From Hippasteria phrygiana (lineage: Eukaryota > Echinodermata > Asteroidea > Valvatida > Goniasteridae): 64,000 bases of DNA. The translations under genes were made by a program, and so were the position numbers. Shown piece after piece: positions 1 to 13,036 of the stretch. The stretch's first letter is position 1. Every line of letters begins with the position of its first letter. The stretch covers positions 62,001 through 126,000 of the forward strand of contig JAZGUH010000376.1 in NCBI GenBank assembly GCA_037893225.1. Reading direction: 5' to 3'. The notes under the pieces were generated by a model. That model made no database searches. It had not been told where the DNA came from and was given only the letters and a program-made list of their open reading frames with translations.

Positions 1-474
1 GTCCTTTCTAATGTGCTTGCTCTTCTAATGCCAGTTAAGCTGATGCAGTTCCCATGATGCTTTGAGAATGTCGAAAAGGTTTATTATAAATGTTTGTAAG
101 TCGTATGTGTACTATAACGTTAGGGCAAAAGTGCAGTGGCGGGGCGCCGGCGCCCTCTAGCGCGCGCTATGAACCTTGGATCTGGTGACTGGTACGGTCG
201 GATGACCTTTCGCTAGTAGCGCCCCCCCCCCATGTGTCATGTACAGAAAACACACGGAGCTCTAGTTTCCCCACAAATCGCCCGTTATGTTTTCATGTAT
301 ATGGTTTAAAAAATCGACCGACCGACCGACCCTCCTCCCTTTTGATTTTTTAAGGGCAACACATTTCGGGGGACCTAATAATTCTACGCGGCTCCGTCCA
401 GCTCGCATCTTTTCTGATCCGTCCTGCTCTGTGTATTCTGCAGCGGCGGCGATTTCTCGTCAAGGTTGGGGGAG
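1..474. other. Intergenic flank, no gene seen
   Basis: I see no exon, domain or RNA gene here. The stretch has a CG-rich patch near 130-180, a C run near 222-230, and ends in a long G run at about 470-488. That G run is also where duplicated copy A begins. Confidence 0.5.
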
Positions 475-804
475 GGGGGGGGGGGGGGAGCACACAACCA
501 ATAGCAATTCTTATTTAAAGCGTTTTCGGTTTCTCTTGTGTATCCTGGGAAATTATTGAAAATGTGTGCTGATTAACGGCATTTTTCTTTTCTAAGGGAA
601 AAATTAAGAAATGTGTTCAGCCTGACATTCACAAAGAAACACATCAAGTCTCAAATAAATGTAGTTCAAATATCAGTATTTTATTGTATATACTAAATAT
701 ATTTAAACCTTTAGCAATTCCAACCGTGAAATAAGAAGACAAATGAATATGAGAGATTATAAGATTTCAGCTTTTTTTCAGCCATTATCGATACAAGAGA
801 ATAC

Positions 805-1369
805 CCCAGCTAACACATTGATGTTTTTATAACGTGGTATAAATGTTATGTGTAATGTTTTGATGATATTACGAAATAATGTTATGGCGACATGGTCTTA
901 CAAACGTTTTTGTGATACCGACATGACATTCATGAAAAAGCGTTGGTGCGATGTTTTCATAACGTTACATTGACCTGATGCTGAAACATCAAAATAACAT
1001 CTTTAAGGTAATGTTGTCGTGATATTTCGCAAAAATGTTATGGCGACATGGTCTTACAAACGTTTTTGTGATACCGACATGACATTCATGAAAAAACGTT
1101 GGTGCGATGTTTTCATAACGTTTCAAAATGTTTACAAACATTGCCCATGAAATATTAATTTGACATCGTAAAAATATTTCATGGGCAATGTTTTGTGAAC
1201 ATTTTGAAACGTTATGAAAACATCGCACCAACATTTTTTCATTAATGTCATGTAGGTATCACTAAAACGTTTGTAAGACCATGTCGCCATAACATTATTT
1301 CGTAATATCATCACAACATTACACATAACATTTATACCACGTTATCAAAACATCAATGTGTTAGCTGGG
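805..1369. mobile_element. Palindromic 565-bp module with the same TIRs
   Basis: The right end (1355-1369) carries GTGTTAGCTGGG, the same terminus as the outer element. The arms are inverted copies over about 200 bp (for example the gcgacatggtcttacaaacg block near 890 against its reverse complement near 1270). A stretch of the left arm is also duplicated directly (about 885-965 and 1028-1125). It looks like a MITE-like unit using the same ends as the whole 6.3-kb element. Confidence 0.75.
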
Positions 1370-2039
1370 TTGCTGCACCCAAATGTTACAAAATAAATGT
1401 TATTATAATTTGTATTAATTAACGTTTGAACTACGTGTTGGAGCAGTAATTTGCAAGCTCTATGGATCTGTATGCACTTTATGCCATTCCCACACTTAAT
1501 CGTTCCTGCAATTAATGAAACGGTTTATGTTATCAAGATTCGGCAACTCTGCTCCTGAAAATCAATGATTTTATATCGATTAATACTTAATTAATATTGG
1601 TTAACATACTATACAATATATTAATACTATGTATACATACTATACATAATTAAATATCTGAGGAAGCCTCTCCTCCACTTTAAGTACGTCCCTAAATGGT
1701 ATATATATGCCCAATATCACCGTCGTCTTTAGTCACAGTTTGCAAGTCAAAATTCTTCTATTTGTTTTGTTTTGCTTTTTTGGCAAATTTGTTTCTTTGA
1801 GACTTTGAATAGTTAAATATTACACAATTATCTCTATGAAAACACCCTAAAACATATCGCTGTTACGCAAAACATAACGTTCATGTTGAAAGAAAGTGAC
1901 AAAATTGTTTCACCAAGGTTTACCACGCCCACTTGGGGTCAACATGCAAATTGAGGTCACTATAACGTTGTCACAACATCATCACAAATGTTCAGATGGT
2001 AACATTATCACGACGTCGTTATGATATCAAATGCCCCGA

Positions 2040-5000
2040 GATATATTTATTTTCTAAGACAAGTTTTAAACACCAGGAAGAAATGTTTTTACAACATTAT
2101 TAAAACGTTTATAGTATAGTTCTGTGGACTCGAACATTTAGAACATGTTTTAAGAATGTTGTCAACTCTTGTTGTCATAACATTTTATAGATATCTGTAA
2201 AACATGGTTCATATTTTTCAAAAATGTTTTCAAAACATCATAAAAACATAAAAATGTTCAGATGGTAACATTATCAAGACGTCGTTATGATATCAAATGC
2301 CCCAAGATATATATATTTTCTAAGACAAGTTTTAAACACCAGGAAGAAATGTTTTTACAACATTATTAAAACGTTTATAGTATAGTTCTGTGGACTCGAA
2401 CATTTAGAACATGTTTTAAGAATGTTGTCAAGAATTTGGCATAACATTTTAGGGATATCTGTAAAACATAGTTTCATATTTTTCAAAGATGCTTTCAGAA
2501 CATCATAAAATCATAACAATTTTCAGAGGGTAATATTATCACGACGTCGTTATGATATCAAATGCCCCGAGATATATTTATTATCTAAGACAAGTTTTAA
2601 ACACCAGGCAGAAATGTTTTTAAAACATTATTATAACGTTTATAGTATAGTTCTGTGGACTCGAACATTTAGAACATGTTTTAAGAATGTTGTCAACAAT
2701 TTGGCATAACATTTTAGGGATATCTGTAATACATAGTTTCATATTTTTCAAAGATGCTTTCAGAACATCATAAAACCATAAAAATGTTCAGAGGGTAACA
2801 TTACCACGACGTCGTTATGATATCAAATGCCCCGAGATATATTTATTATCTAAGACAAGTTTTAAACACCAGGCAGAAATGTTTTTACAACATTATTATA
2901 ACGTTTATAGTATAGTTCTGTGGACTCGAACATTTAGAACATGTTTTAAGAATGTTGTCAACTCTTGTTGTCATAACATTTTATAGATATCTGTAAAACA
3001 TGGTTCATATTTTTCAAAAATGTTTTCAAAACATCATAAAAACATAAAAATGTTCAGATGGTAACATTATCAAGACGTCGTTATGATATCAAATGCCCCA
3101 AGATATATATATTTTCTAAGACAAGTTTTAAACACCAGGAAGAAATGTTTTTACAACATTATTAAAACGTTTATAGTATAGTTCTGTGGACTCGAACATT
3201 TAGAACATGTTTTAAGAATGTTGTCAAGAATTTGGCATAACATTTTAGGGATATCTGTAAAACATAGTTTCATATTTTTCAAAGATGCTTTCAGAACATC
3301 ATAAAATCATAACAATTTTCAGAGGGTAATATTATCACGACGTCGTTATGATATCAAATGCCCCGAGATATATTTATTATCTAAGACAAGTTTTAAACAC
3401 CAGGCAGAAATGTTTTTAAAACATTATTATAACGTTTATAGTATAGTTCTGTGGACTCGAACATTTAGAACATGTTTTAAGAATGTTGTCAACAATTTGG
3501 CATAACATTTTAGGGATATCTGTAATACATAGTTTCATATTTTTCAAAGATGCTTTCAGAACATCATAAAACCATAAAAATGTTCAGAGGGTAACATTAC
3601 CACGACGTCGTTATGATATCAAATGCCCCGAGATATATTTATTATCTAAGACAAGTTTTAAACACCAGGCAGAAATGTTTTTAAAACATTATTATAACGT
3701 TTATAGTATAGTTCTGTGGACTCGAACATTTAGAACATGTTTTAAGAATGTTGTCAACTCTTGTTGTCATAACATGTTATGGATATCTGTAAAACATGGT
3801 TCATATTTTTCAAAAATGTTTTCAAAACATCATAAAAACATAAAAATGTTCAGATGGTAACATTATCACAACGCCGTTATGATATCAAATGCCCCAAGAT
3901 ATATCTATTTTCTAAGACAAGTTTTAAACACCAGGAAGAAATTGTTTACAACATTATTAAAACGTTTATATTATAGTTCTGTGGACTCGAACATTTAGAA
4001 CATGTTTTAAGAATGTTGTCAAAAATTTGGCATAACATTTTAGGGATATCTGTAAAACATAGTTTCATATTTTTCAAAGATGCTTTCAGAACATCATAAA
4101 ATCATAAACATTTTCAGAGGGTAATATTATCACGACGTCGTTATGATATCAAATACCCCGAGATATATTTATTTTCTAAGACAAGTTTTAAACACCAGGC
4201 AGAAATGTTTTTAAAACATTATTGTAACGTTTATAGTATAGTTCTATGGACTCGAACATTTAGAACATGTTTTAAGAATGTTGTCAAGAATTTGGCATAA
4301 CATTTTAGGGATATCTGTAAAACATGGTTTCATATTTTTCAAAGATGTTTTCAGAACATCATAAAAACATTACAATGTTCAGATGGTAACATTATCACGA
4401 CGTCGTTATGATATCAAATGCCCCGAGATATATTTATTTTCTAAGACAAGTTTTAAACACCAGGAAGAAATGTTTTTACATTATTAAAACGTTTATAGTA
4501 TAGTTCTGTGGACTCGAACATTTAGAACATGTTTTAAGAATGTTGTCAACAATTTGGCATAACATTTTAGGGATATCTGTAAAACATAGTTTCATATTTT
4601 TCAAAGATGCTTTCAGAACATCATAAAACCATAAAAATGTTCAGAGGGTAACATTACCACGACGTCGTTATGATATCAAATGCCCCGAGATATATTTATT
4701 ATCTAAGACAAGTTTTAAACACCAGGCAGAAATGTTTTTAAAACATTATTATAACGTTTATAGTATAGTTCTGTGGACTCGAACATTTAGAACATGTTTT
4801 AAGAATGTTGTCAAGAATTTGGCATAACATTTTAGGGATATCTGTAAAACATGGTTTCATAATTTTCAAAGATGTTTTCAGAACATCATAAAATCATAAA
4901 TATGTTCAGATTGTAACATTATCACGACGTCGTTATGATATTAAATGCCCCGAGAAATATTTATTATCTAAGACAAGTTTTAAACACCAGGCAGAAATGT

Positions 5001-5360
5001 TTTTATAACATTATTAAAACGTTTATAGTATAGTTCTGTGGACTCGAACATTTAGAACATGTTTTAAGAATGTTGTCAACAATTTGGCATAACATTTTAG
5101 GGATATCTGTAAAACATAGTTTCATATTTTTCAAAGATGCTTTCAGAACATCATAAAATCATAAACATTTTCAGAGGGTAATATTATCACGACGTCGTTA
5201 TGATATCAAATGCCCCGAGATATATTTATTATCTAAGACAAGTTTTAAACACCAGGCAGAAATGTTTTTACAACAATAATAAAACGTTTATAGTATAGTT
5301 CTGTGGACTCGAACATTTATAACATGTTTTAGAAATGTTGTCAAGAATTTGGCATAACCT
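2040..5360. repeat. 265-bp tandem array with a 796-bp higher-order unit
   Basis: The word tctgtggactcgaacattt recurs at 2121, 2387, 2652, 2917, 3183, 3448, 3713 and 3978, a period of 265-266 bp. A variant, gtcaactcttgttgtcat, recurs only at 2161, 2957 and 3753, exactly 796 bp apart, which shows a three-monomer higher-order repeat. After about 5360 the monomers become divergent but still recognisable up to the right TIR at 7106. Short ORFs in the array are incidental. Confidence 0.9.
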
Positions 5361-7106
5361 GTGTAAGATATTTCTGAAACATGTTTTAATGCTATACACA
5401 CATGTTTTAAGAACTTCATAATAGTACACCACTATATTTAGGTGGTAACATTATAATGATGTCTTTTAAAAATCAAAAGCTCTATGATATACTGGTATTT
5501 AACAATTCAGACAAGTACTTTTGCAGCAACATATTATTTAAAGGTTTAACCGATTCTTCCATGCACTATAAACATTAATAACATGTTTTAAGAATGTTGT
5601 CAACTCTTGTCATAACATTTTTAGGGATATTTATGAAACATGGTTTTATATTTTTTAAAGACGTTTTAAACACATTTTTTAAATGCAAATGTTCAGATGG
5701 TAACATTATCATAACGTCGTTTTGATATCAAATTCCCGAGAGATATATTTATTACCTAATACATGTACATATATTTCTTAACTTGAACATTTATAACATG
5801 TTTTAAGAATGTTATCTATAATTTGGCATAACATTTTAAAGATATTTCTGAAAAATGTTTTGTAAGCTATACGCATATGTTTTAAGAACATCATCATAAT
5901 AATATACGACTATTTAGGTGGTAACACTATAATGATGTCTTTCAAATATAAAATGCTCCAAGATATATTTAACAATTTAGACGTTTAACTAATTCTTTCA
6001 TGGACTCAAACATTTACATCATGTTTTAAGAATGTTGTCAACTCTTTGTCATAATATTTTAGGGATATCTGTGAAACATGGTTTCATATTTTTAAAAGAT
6101 GTTTTAAGAACATCATGAAAACATACACATGTTGAGATGGTAACATTATCATCGCGTCGTTTTGATATCAAATGCCTGAGATTTATTTTTTACCAAAGAC
6201 AAGTTTTAAACATCAGGCAGAAATGCTTTTTTGACATTATTAAAACGTTAATAATAGTTATGTGGACTCAAATATTTATAACATGTTTTAAGAATGTTAT
6301 CAATAATTTGGCATAATATTTTACACATAGTTCTGCAACATGTTTTTAAGGATACAAATATATGTTTTAAGAACATTATAAAAACATACGACTGGTAACA
6401 TTATAATGATGTCTTTTAAATATAAAATGTTCTGAGATACATTTAATAATTCGGACAAGTTTTAAACATCAGTATGAAGTGTTTTTTAAACATTTTTTTA
6501 ACGTTACTGATTCTTCCATGGACTCAAACATCTATAAAATGTTTTATGAATGTTGTCAACTCTGCGGTATGACATTTTAGGGATATTTGTAAAACATAGT
6601 ATTATATTTTTAAAAATATGTTTTAAGAACATTATAAAAACTTACAGATAATAAGGTGGCAACATTATAATGACGTCTTCAAAATATCACATGCACTGAC
6701 ATTTATTAATTAAGTTAAACCACTTTTAAACATTAGATAGAAGTGCATTTATAACATTTTCAAACGTTTTTGATAGTACCGTGGACTCAAGCATTCAGGA
6801 GATGTTTTAGTAACGTTTTATGATATTTATAAAACATCTGGATTATATTTTTAAAATATCACATTTATGGCAAACTTTCCCTCATGAAAACTAAATTAAA
6901 ACATTTGGTTATAACATTTGGATGACATCACTTTAACATACTCGATAAAACGTCAAATTTGAGACATTTAAATTATGTTATTAAAATGTTGTTCTGTTTA
7001 TCATAACATTTCTATAAGGTTTTTAAAATGTTATTTTAAAATGTTTTATATATAACATCCGTAAGACCTTTTCATAATGTTATAAAAGCATAATGTGTTA
7101 GCTGGG

Positions 7107-8607
7107 ACATCAGTGGTATGTGGAAAATCGCAGTAATCTTAAAAAAAAAATACTTTAAAACTGTCATTAGTATGGCATCCATTAAACTGTATGAGTGATT
7201 CATACACGTACACCTTTGGCCTTAGACTAATAATGGCACAGTGGGCTTGTTATTGCAATGTGTTACGTCCACATTTTCATCCGGTAAAGATTAAAATGCA
7301 TGTAAATGAATGTAATCGATACACATAACTTGTCTCGGAATCCAAATAGCTTTGACAAGACATCTGGGCTTTATGTAAAATTGGCTGGATGTGGTGACCA
7401 TAAAAACAAGTCTCTTGTATTGAGAGAATGGAACACACTTCAGGTTTATTCCTCAGCTCTCACACTTTCCTAAAGTGAATTTGGTTAACGGGGCTGGGTG
7501 TTCATTCCATAATGTGAGGGACAATCGGGCCACTCACAGGAATGTCACTCACACTAAAAGAGAGAGAGGTTTTAAACCCACACCTGATTCCAAAACAGTT
7601 GTGTTATATCTTTAATAACTAATGTATGAATTCCAGTTGGCTACAAATTTAAAAGAAACTCAAAATACAACACTACCATGAACAAAAGAATATCTGAAAT
7701 TAAATTTATATTAAAAACAAAAAAATTCAAATGATAAATCATTTCAAACGAGCTAACTGAAAACATTAAATTTGCAAAAAAAAATAGAAATCAATTTAAA
7801 AAAAATCAATTAATAATGTCTTATTTTTATCAGGAAGCTTAGGTTGAAAATAATTTGGAGTGTTGATATTCAGCCAAGTAGCTAACCCAATCATTATGAA
7901 AACATGCAGAAAAGACACACAAAACATGCATAAACATCACTTACAGAACATACCCAAAATTATGAGTTGAAATAAAAATTCAACATATGAAATGGATACC
8001 GAAAAAAAGGTCTGTAGAAAGAAAAAAACCACTGATTTGACCTGTTCATTGTTCATACATATAACAAGAGAAGGGGCCTACGCCTAAAGTTGCAAACCAG
8101 AAAAGCGTAAGAACAAAACAAAGAGGTTAAATGGCGCCACCAACGGTGAGAAAGTGTGTCAGCAAAACAAAGGTGAGATTAAATTCTAAGCAACATAACA
8201 AATTTCTGCTTTAATTTGTGTATTAATAACTAAACCTCCGATACTGACCCATTTTACAAACACTCCACTCCTAACAAGTTGATTTTTACAAAACTTAGAT
8301 TTTTGTTTTCTTTATGCTTTGAATAATCCCTTCTTTAAGCCACTCATTCAAATGTCCATGTGTGGCAAATAGATTCTGCCTGATTTATTTTTCTTGCTCA
8401 GGACTAGATTAAACAATAGATATTTTTTAGAGTTTTTTAAATTTTATTTTTTGCTCTGATACATCTCTTTGAAGTGGTAATGTTTTAAATCAAACCACTT
8501 TGTTATTACATGTCTCATTGAAAATACAGAATATTCACTCTAAATGTTTTAGGGACTTAATTTCCTTCATGGCCCATTTACCGACAACCGATTCAAAGAC
8601 CAGAAAT
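7107..8607. other. 3' flank / possible 3' UTR of ALDH copy A
   Basis: This is non-coding sequence shared with copy B, lying downstream of the minus-strand stop at 8608. Possible polyadenylation signals AATAAA (TTTATT on the plus strand) lie at 8443-8448 and 8384-8389. Copy B keeps the second (15938-15943) but has lost the first through small changes. Confidence 0.5.
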
Positions 8608-11600
8608 TCAAGAATTCTTCACCGGAACCTTCACAATAACCTGAAAGAAAATGGCAATAAGACAAGATGATATTTTCAAGTGAATCTCAAAGTGTTCAAC
8701 ATTTGTTACTATTACTATTAATTCTTTTCTGGTAACGAAACCAAGGATTCCTCAAAAGTGCCCTAGGCACTGTAGCTCGAAAGCCTGAAGAAACCTGTAG
8801 AGAGACGACTTCTAAGAAAAAAATTAATTGTCTAAAACTGAAGTCTCAAGGGTTCTTTTAACTTCCTTTATACTACTCCCATCCTGGAAAAGAGTAGTCC
8901 CATATCTCTTGAATTTGTTGTTTTCAACTGTCTTGCATTTATTTTCTAGTATTCAGTTATCTTTTTTATAACAAGAGTCAATTGTACACCTCATCTTGCT
9001 GTGGTATGCTTAGTGCCAGACATTCCCATCATTTTTATGCTACCTATTTGCATGTATAAAGTCACAAAAGAGGTAATTTTGTTTAATTGATACTCACAGT
9101 TTTGACTTGATAATACTCATGCAAGGCATCCTCGCCACTGTAAAAAAAAAATATATTATTTCTCAAGGAATGGCAATAAAAATGATCCAGATAACATTGA
9201 AACAGCATTATAGCAATAAGTTTGACAAACAAAGCAAGTCACATGACTCATGGAGTGAGGTCTCTCCTTACCCTAGATTAAATGTAGTGTACATGATTGG
9301 TCATTATTGCAATTTTCAGAAATTGGCGGATTTGGGGGTTAGTATTTTATAGGAATTATCGTTCCACTGACCTGTTCAAAGTTTTGCGTTGATGGATGGC
9401 GAAAAAAACGAGAGAAAAACGGCGCTCGTTTTCAACCGTCGGGCGGATCATAGCCTTTAGTCAAGGCGCGCGTGGCTATACCGCATGACGTGCCCCGAAT
9501 ATGCCAGCATGTCCGGGGGCGCCACTCGTTCCGGGTAGCCACGCGCGCCTTGACTGAAGGCTACAGGGCAGATTTCCAACGATTTCCAGCTGGAAATCGT
9601 TGGAAGACGACATAAATTTCCACTTTTCTTGACAACGACAGCACACCTGGTGCCATCATTTCACAGGATGATTGAGACTACTATTAACTTACAGTCTAGT
9701 AAGGTACTTCGTAATAATTCAGTAAAAATAATTGGAGGATTACCAATCGTGTACACTACGTTTAAGGCTTTACAGTGGTACAATCCAAAAAAAGAAGAAT
9801 CTTCTGATCTAGACATCCTTAACCTTAACCTTCATATTGATGTTTCTTTGAATCTAAATATACACGGTGAGGAAACAACAAATACAAATCCCAAATGTTT
9901 CAGATTTTTTGCATTATAAGTTACTTTTAAGCAAACTGGCATGAAATTGTAACTCATCTTTTTCCCAGTACAAAGCCATCAAATTCCAAAACTGATACTG
10001 GATACAGGGAAATGTTTGGGTTATATATTTTGCTTTTACTCTTGTAAATTATTTATTTCTGAAAATTGAAAATCGTGGCTTCTTACAGGTCACGCCCAAT
10101 GCCAGACATCTTGTAGCCACCAAATGGGGCATTTGCACCCCCTCCAGAGTAATTGTTGACCCTGGTGAGAAAAGCATCAATAACAAATGACTTTAGTCTT
10201 CTGAAAAATCATTCAGGTTCATTAAGCAGTTATCAAGCTGCGCTTTCATTTTCTGAATTGAAGGAGAAACCATTATTTGTGACTAATTAGTACTAATGAG
10301 CATGTTCACTGTATCAATAATACCCAATGGATCCATTTTTGTTTCTTGAAATACAAAATATATCCACTTTTCTTCCAATATAAACAAATTATCAAAGGTT
10401 TCCTACATCATACTTCCTCCAATAGCAATGGAAATTCCTTCAAGCAGAATTTCTTAGGCTAGGAATCTATCCCCTTGTCTAGATTTAAGTTTAGGGACGA
10501 ATGAAAGTATACTCCCATGCTTAATTAAAGTGACAAAGTTCAAAGAAACCGAACTGCACTTACGTGATAGTTCCAGCTTGGAGGCTGTTTGCAATGGTCA
10601 GAGCCTTATCAATGTCCTTAGTGAAGACACCTCCAGCCAGACCATACTGGGTATTATTGGCCTGCTCCAAGACTTCATCCAATGTCTTGAACTTGATGAG
10701 GAGTTGTACCGGGCCAAAAATCTGCCAGGGACAGACAGCAAGAGCAAATGACCCATTGGAGATTATATAATAGATGCAAGCACAAGTGTTTAACTCACTG
10801 CAAGTAAACAGCTGTCCAGGGGCCAATTTCATGGAGCTGCTTAAGCACAAAATTTGCTTAAGCACAAAAAACCTTGCTTAGTAAAATCATGTTACCAGCC
10901 AAAATTCCATGTAAATTTTTATGCTGAGCAAAAAGCAGCTAAACACCAGTCACAAGCAATATATAATACATGGAGTTTTAGCTGGTAACCTGATTTTATT
11001 AAGCAAGTTTTGTTTGTGCTTAAGCAAATTTTGTCCTGAGCAGCTCTATGAAATTGGGCTTGGTTCCTCAGTTAGGGTGTTTGAGCTTGAACAGGCTGTC
11101 TGTCTGTTCCCACCAATATACCCTAGCTGTACCGACATGCAGATGTAGAACAAAAATCTATGCCAATAGCTTTTTCCCGTCGTTTTGTATTTCTATGGAA
11201 TCCTTTGTCTGGTGTATGTTTCCCTTCATCTTACGATCTTTCCTGCTTCAAGAGGAATATTAATTCCTACCTCTTGTATCTTTGTTCTTTTTCTTTGTGT
11301 AGCTCCATACCTCAAGTGGCTTTAAGAATATTTATAATCTTTGTGTTGATTTGTTTTTGTCTGAAGATGATGGGTAGTAAGGAAGACAATGATACCTGCT
11401 GTCCCGTCTATATGACATCCCTCTAAGAAGAATGTCTATTATCTAAACCTTAACCTGTATTTCCTATGCTTACAAATCTGCAGTCCTTTAATTACATTTT
11501 TAGTAATGGCAAGATTAAGGAGATGTTTGGATTGCGAGAGTATACATGTACCTCTTCCTGTGCTACTGTCATGTCATTGGTCACATCAGAGAAGACAGTT

Positions 11601-12000
11601 GATTGGAGGAAATATCCCTTGTCACCATGGCGTTGACCTCCGCACTCCAATTTGGCACCTTCTTTTTTTCCAATCTCGATGTACTTCAGTATCTTGTCCA
11701 TTTGCTCCTGATCAATCTACACATATTTGGGAGACAAAAAAGCCAAAATGAGCACAAATTCTACAAATTTATGGGGTAGAATTCAGAATGGACAGTTCAG
11801 ACAAAGATGAGAAACCTGAGGTCCTGACTCTGTCTTCTCATCAAACGGATTACCGACAACACGGCGCTTGGCTCGCTCAACGCTCTTCTTAACAAACTCG
11901 TTATAGATGCCTTCCTGCACAAAGGTACGTGAACCAGCGGAGCAACACTCTCCCATGTTGAAGAAGATTGCTTCGTGGCTCTCCTCCACTGCATAATCCA
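8608..12000 (-). CDS. Duplicated ALDH coding exons 8-13, copy A (5' half absent)
   Basis: Six minus-strand exons are intact with AG acceptors and GT donors: 11816-12000 (185 nt), 11552-11716 (165), 10564-10721 (158), 10087-10161 (75), 9098-9137 (40) and 8608-8640 (33, ending in TGA). They encode the catalytic half from [19 protein letters not shown] to the C-terminal VKNS. By eye the coding bases equal copy B. There is no ATG exon of its own. The copy could be used only by splicing from exon 7 (20426-20528) past copy B, by a fusion start, or not at all. If the assembly is wrong, it is simply the other allele of copy B's exons. Confidence 0.8.
9282..9761. mobile_element. TTAA-flanked piggyBac-like MITE (family P1), copy A
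   Basis: TTAA at 9278-9281 and 9762-9765 flank termini GTAGTGTACATGATTGGT and the inverse ACCAATCGTGTACACTAC. Four members occur in the window (here, 16819-17257, 26117-26714, 63098-63610). An internal hairpin at about 9460-9565 pairs two copies of a gcgcgcgtggc-type sequence. The member in copy B lacks about 39 bp present here near 9597-9635. There is no transposase ORF; the piggyBac assignment rests on the TTAA duplication. Confidence 0.75.
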
Positions 12001-12217
12001 CTGCAAACAGACAGGAGGAGGATCGTTACTTTATCTAATCAGGAAAATGTACAATGTATCCTCATTCAGCTGGATGAAGAGTGCCGCCATCTAGTCCGAA
12101 TATACATGCAAGTCTCAAGTGTTTTGGTCTGATGATAATAGGAATGCCCACATATCCACCACTTTGGGTTTCTAGGGGTAACATTATCAATCCTGCCCTC
12201 CGATGGCCCTAGGATTA

Positions 12218-12367
12218 CACTGTTAAAACGCTGTTTAAACTTTTTAAACAACCCGGGTTGTTCATGTGCCCTGCTTAAACAACCAATAAAGTTGTTTAAG
12301 CAGGGCACATGAACAACCTGGTTGTTTAACTTTTTTAAACAACTTTTTAAACAGCGTTTTAACAGTG
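12218..12367. mobile_element. 150-bp near-perfect hairpin MITE, TA target duplication
   Basis: The element starts CACTGTTAAAACGCTG and ends with its inverse CAGCGTTTTAACAGTG. It is flanked by TA at 12216-12217 and 12368-12369. Almost the whole length is self-complementary around a short aataaa loop near 12290. A TA duplication with CACTG ends fits Tc1/mariner-type MITEs. Confidence 0.8.
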
Positions 12368-12369
12368 TA

Positions 12370-13036
12370 TGCACGAATGAGTTACAATTTCACTACGATG
12401 CATGGCTCCACGTTTTGTTTAAACCGTAGCGGAGCTACAAATGTTTTGCACCGACTTAAAACATTCGCAGGCCTTCCGACTAACCACGATCCACTAAGGT
12501 TAATAAAGATTAATAACGATTCCGTCACGTATGTCTCTACGCATTGCCCCGATTTGTTAAATCGTGATGAATCGGCGGCCAAACCGTATAGGTGTGAACT
12601 AGGCTTCAGTCTCGTGATAAAACACGTGTAAAGTAGCACTCAAATTATCTATTAAAATCAGTTTCTCTCCGCATTGCAGAATCCGAGAGAGATAAATGAT
12701 GGATTAAAATCTGCCATTACAGCCGTTTTCAAAATCCGTTGTTCATCACTAAGACCACCAAACACTGTTGCAAGTAGTGTATTTTAATATGCTTTATCAA
12801 TTTTGTTGTTATAGAATTATAATTTTGATTTGAATGATAGAGTTATTTAAATAGCATTATATCGTTCTTTGCCAGCACAAAGATAACTTTAGTTTCTTTA
12901 AAGATATAGTCTTGGTTCAAGAAGTTGTTACGTATATACGCGATAACCGGCCGCCGCGAGAGGGCGTTATCACGACAAACTATTAAGCCGCGAACCGCCA
13001 GTAGCAACGTCTTGGGAATTTCGTAGAAGCCGTGTT
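12370..13036. other. Unique spacer between duplicated copies
   Basis: Positions 12198-13036 match neither flank of the duplication. Apart from the hairpin MITE I recognise no gene. The spacer ends in a G run of more than 20 bases (about 13037-13060), where copy B starts. Confidence 0.5.

Larger units (their letters stand above)
805..7106. mobile_element. 6.3-kb TIR element filled with satellite-like repeats
   Basis: The element begins CCCAGCTAACACATT and ends AATGTGTTAGCTGGG, an inverted terminal repeat. Its flanks are gaatac and acatcag. The corresponding position in copy B (around 13370-13385) reads gaatacatcaatgg, so the insertion is clean with a 2-bp AC target duplication. The interior consists of variations on AACATTTT/AACGTT words: a palindromic 565-bp module at the left end, then a 265-bp tandem array decaying to the right. 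I see no transposase ORF, so it is probably non-autonomous. The superfamily is not determined. Confidence 0.85.
475..12197. repeat. Segmental duplication, copy A (3' half of ALDH gene)
   Basis: Positions about 475-804 plus 7107-12197 match 13037-19693 nearly base for base, through both exons and introns. Most of the right part has a constant offset of 7496. The match starts at a poly-G run followed by agcacacaacc and stops at tatcaatcctgcc (12185-12197 here, 19681-19693 in copy B). This copy contains a 6302-bp insertion (805-7106) absent from B and lacks the 1276 bp present only in B. It may be a real tandem duplication or an uncollapsed haplotype. Confidence 0.93.

Noticed and set aside
10530..10751. 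Plus-strand ORFs over ALDH exons (also 18026-18247, 11506-11751, 19002-19247)
   Set aside because: They are antisense shadows of the minus-strand ALDH exons.
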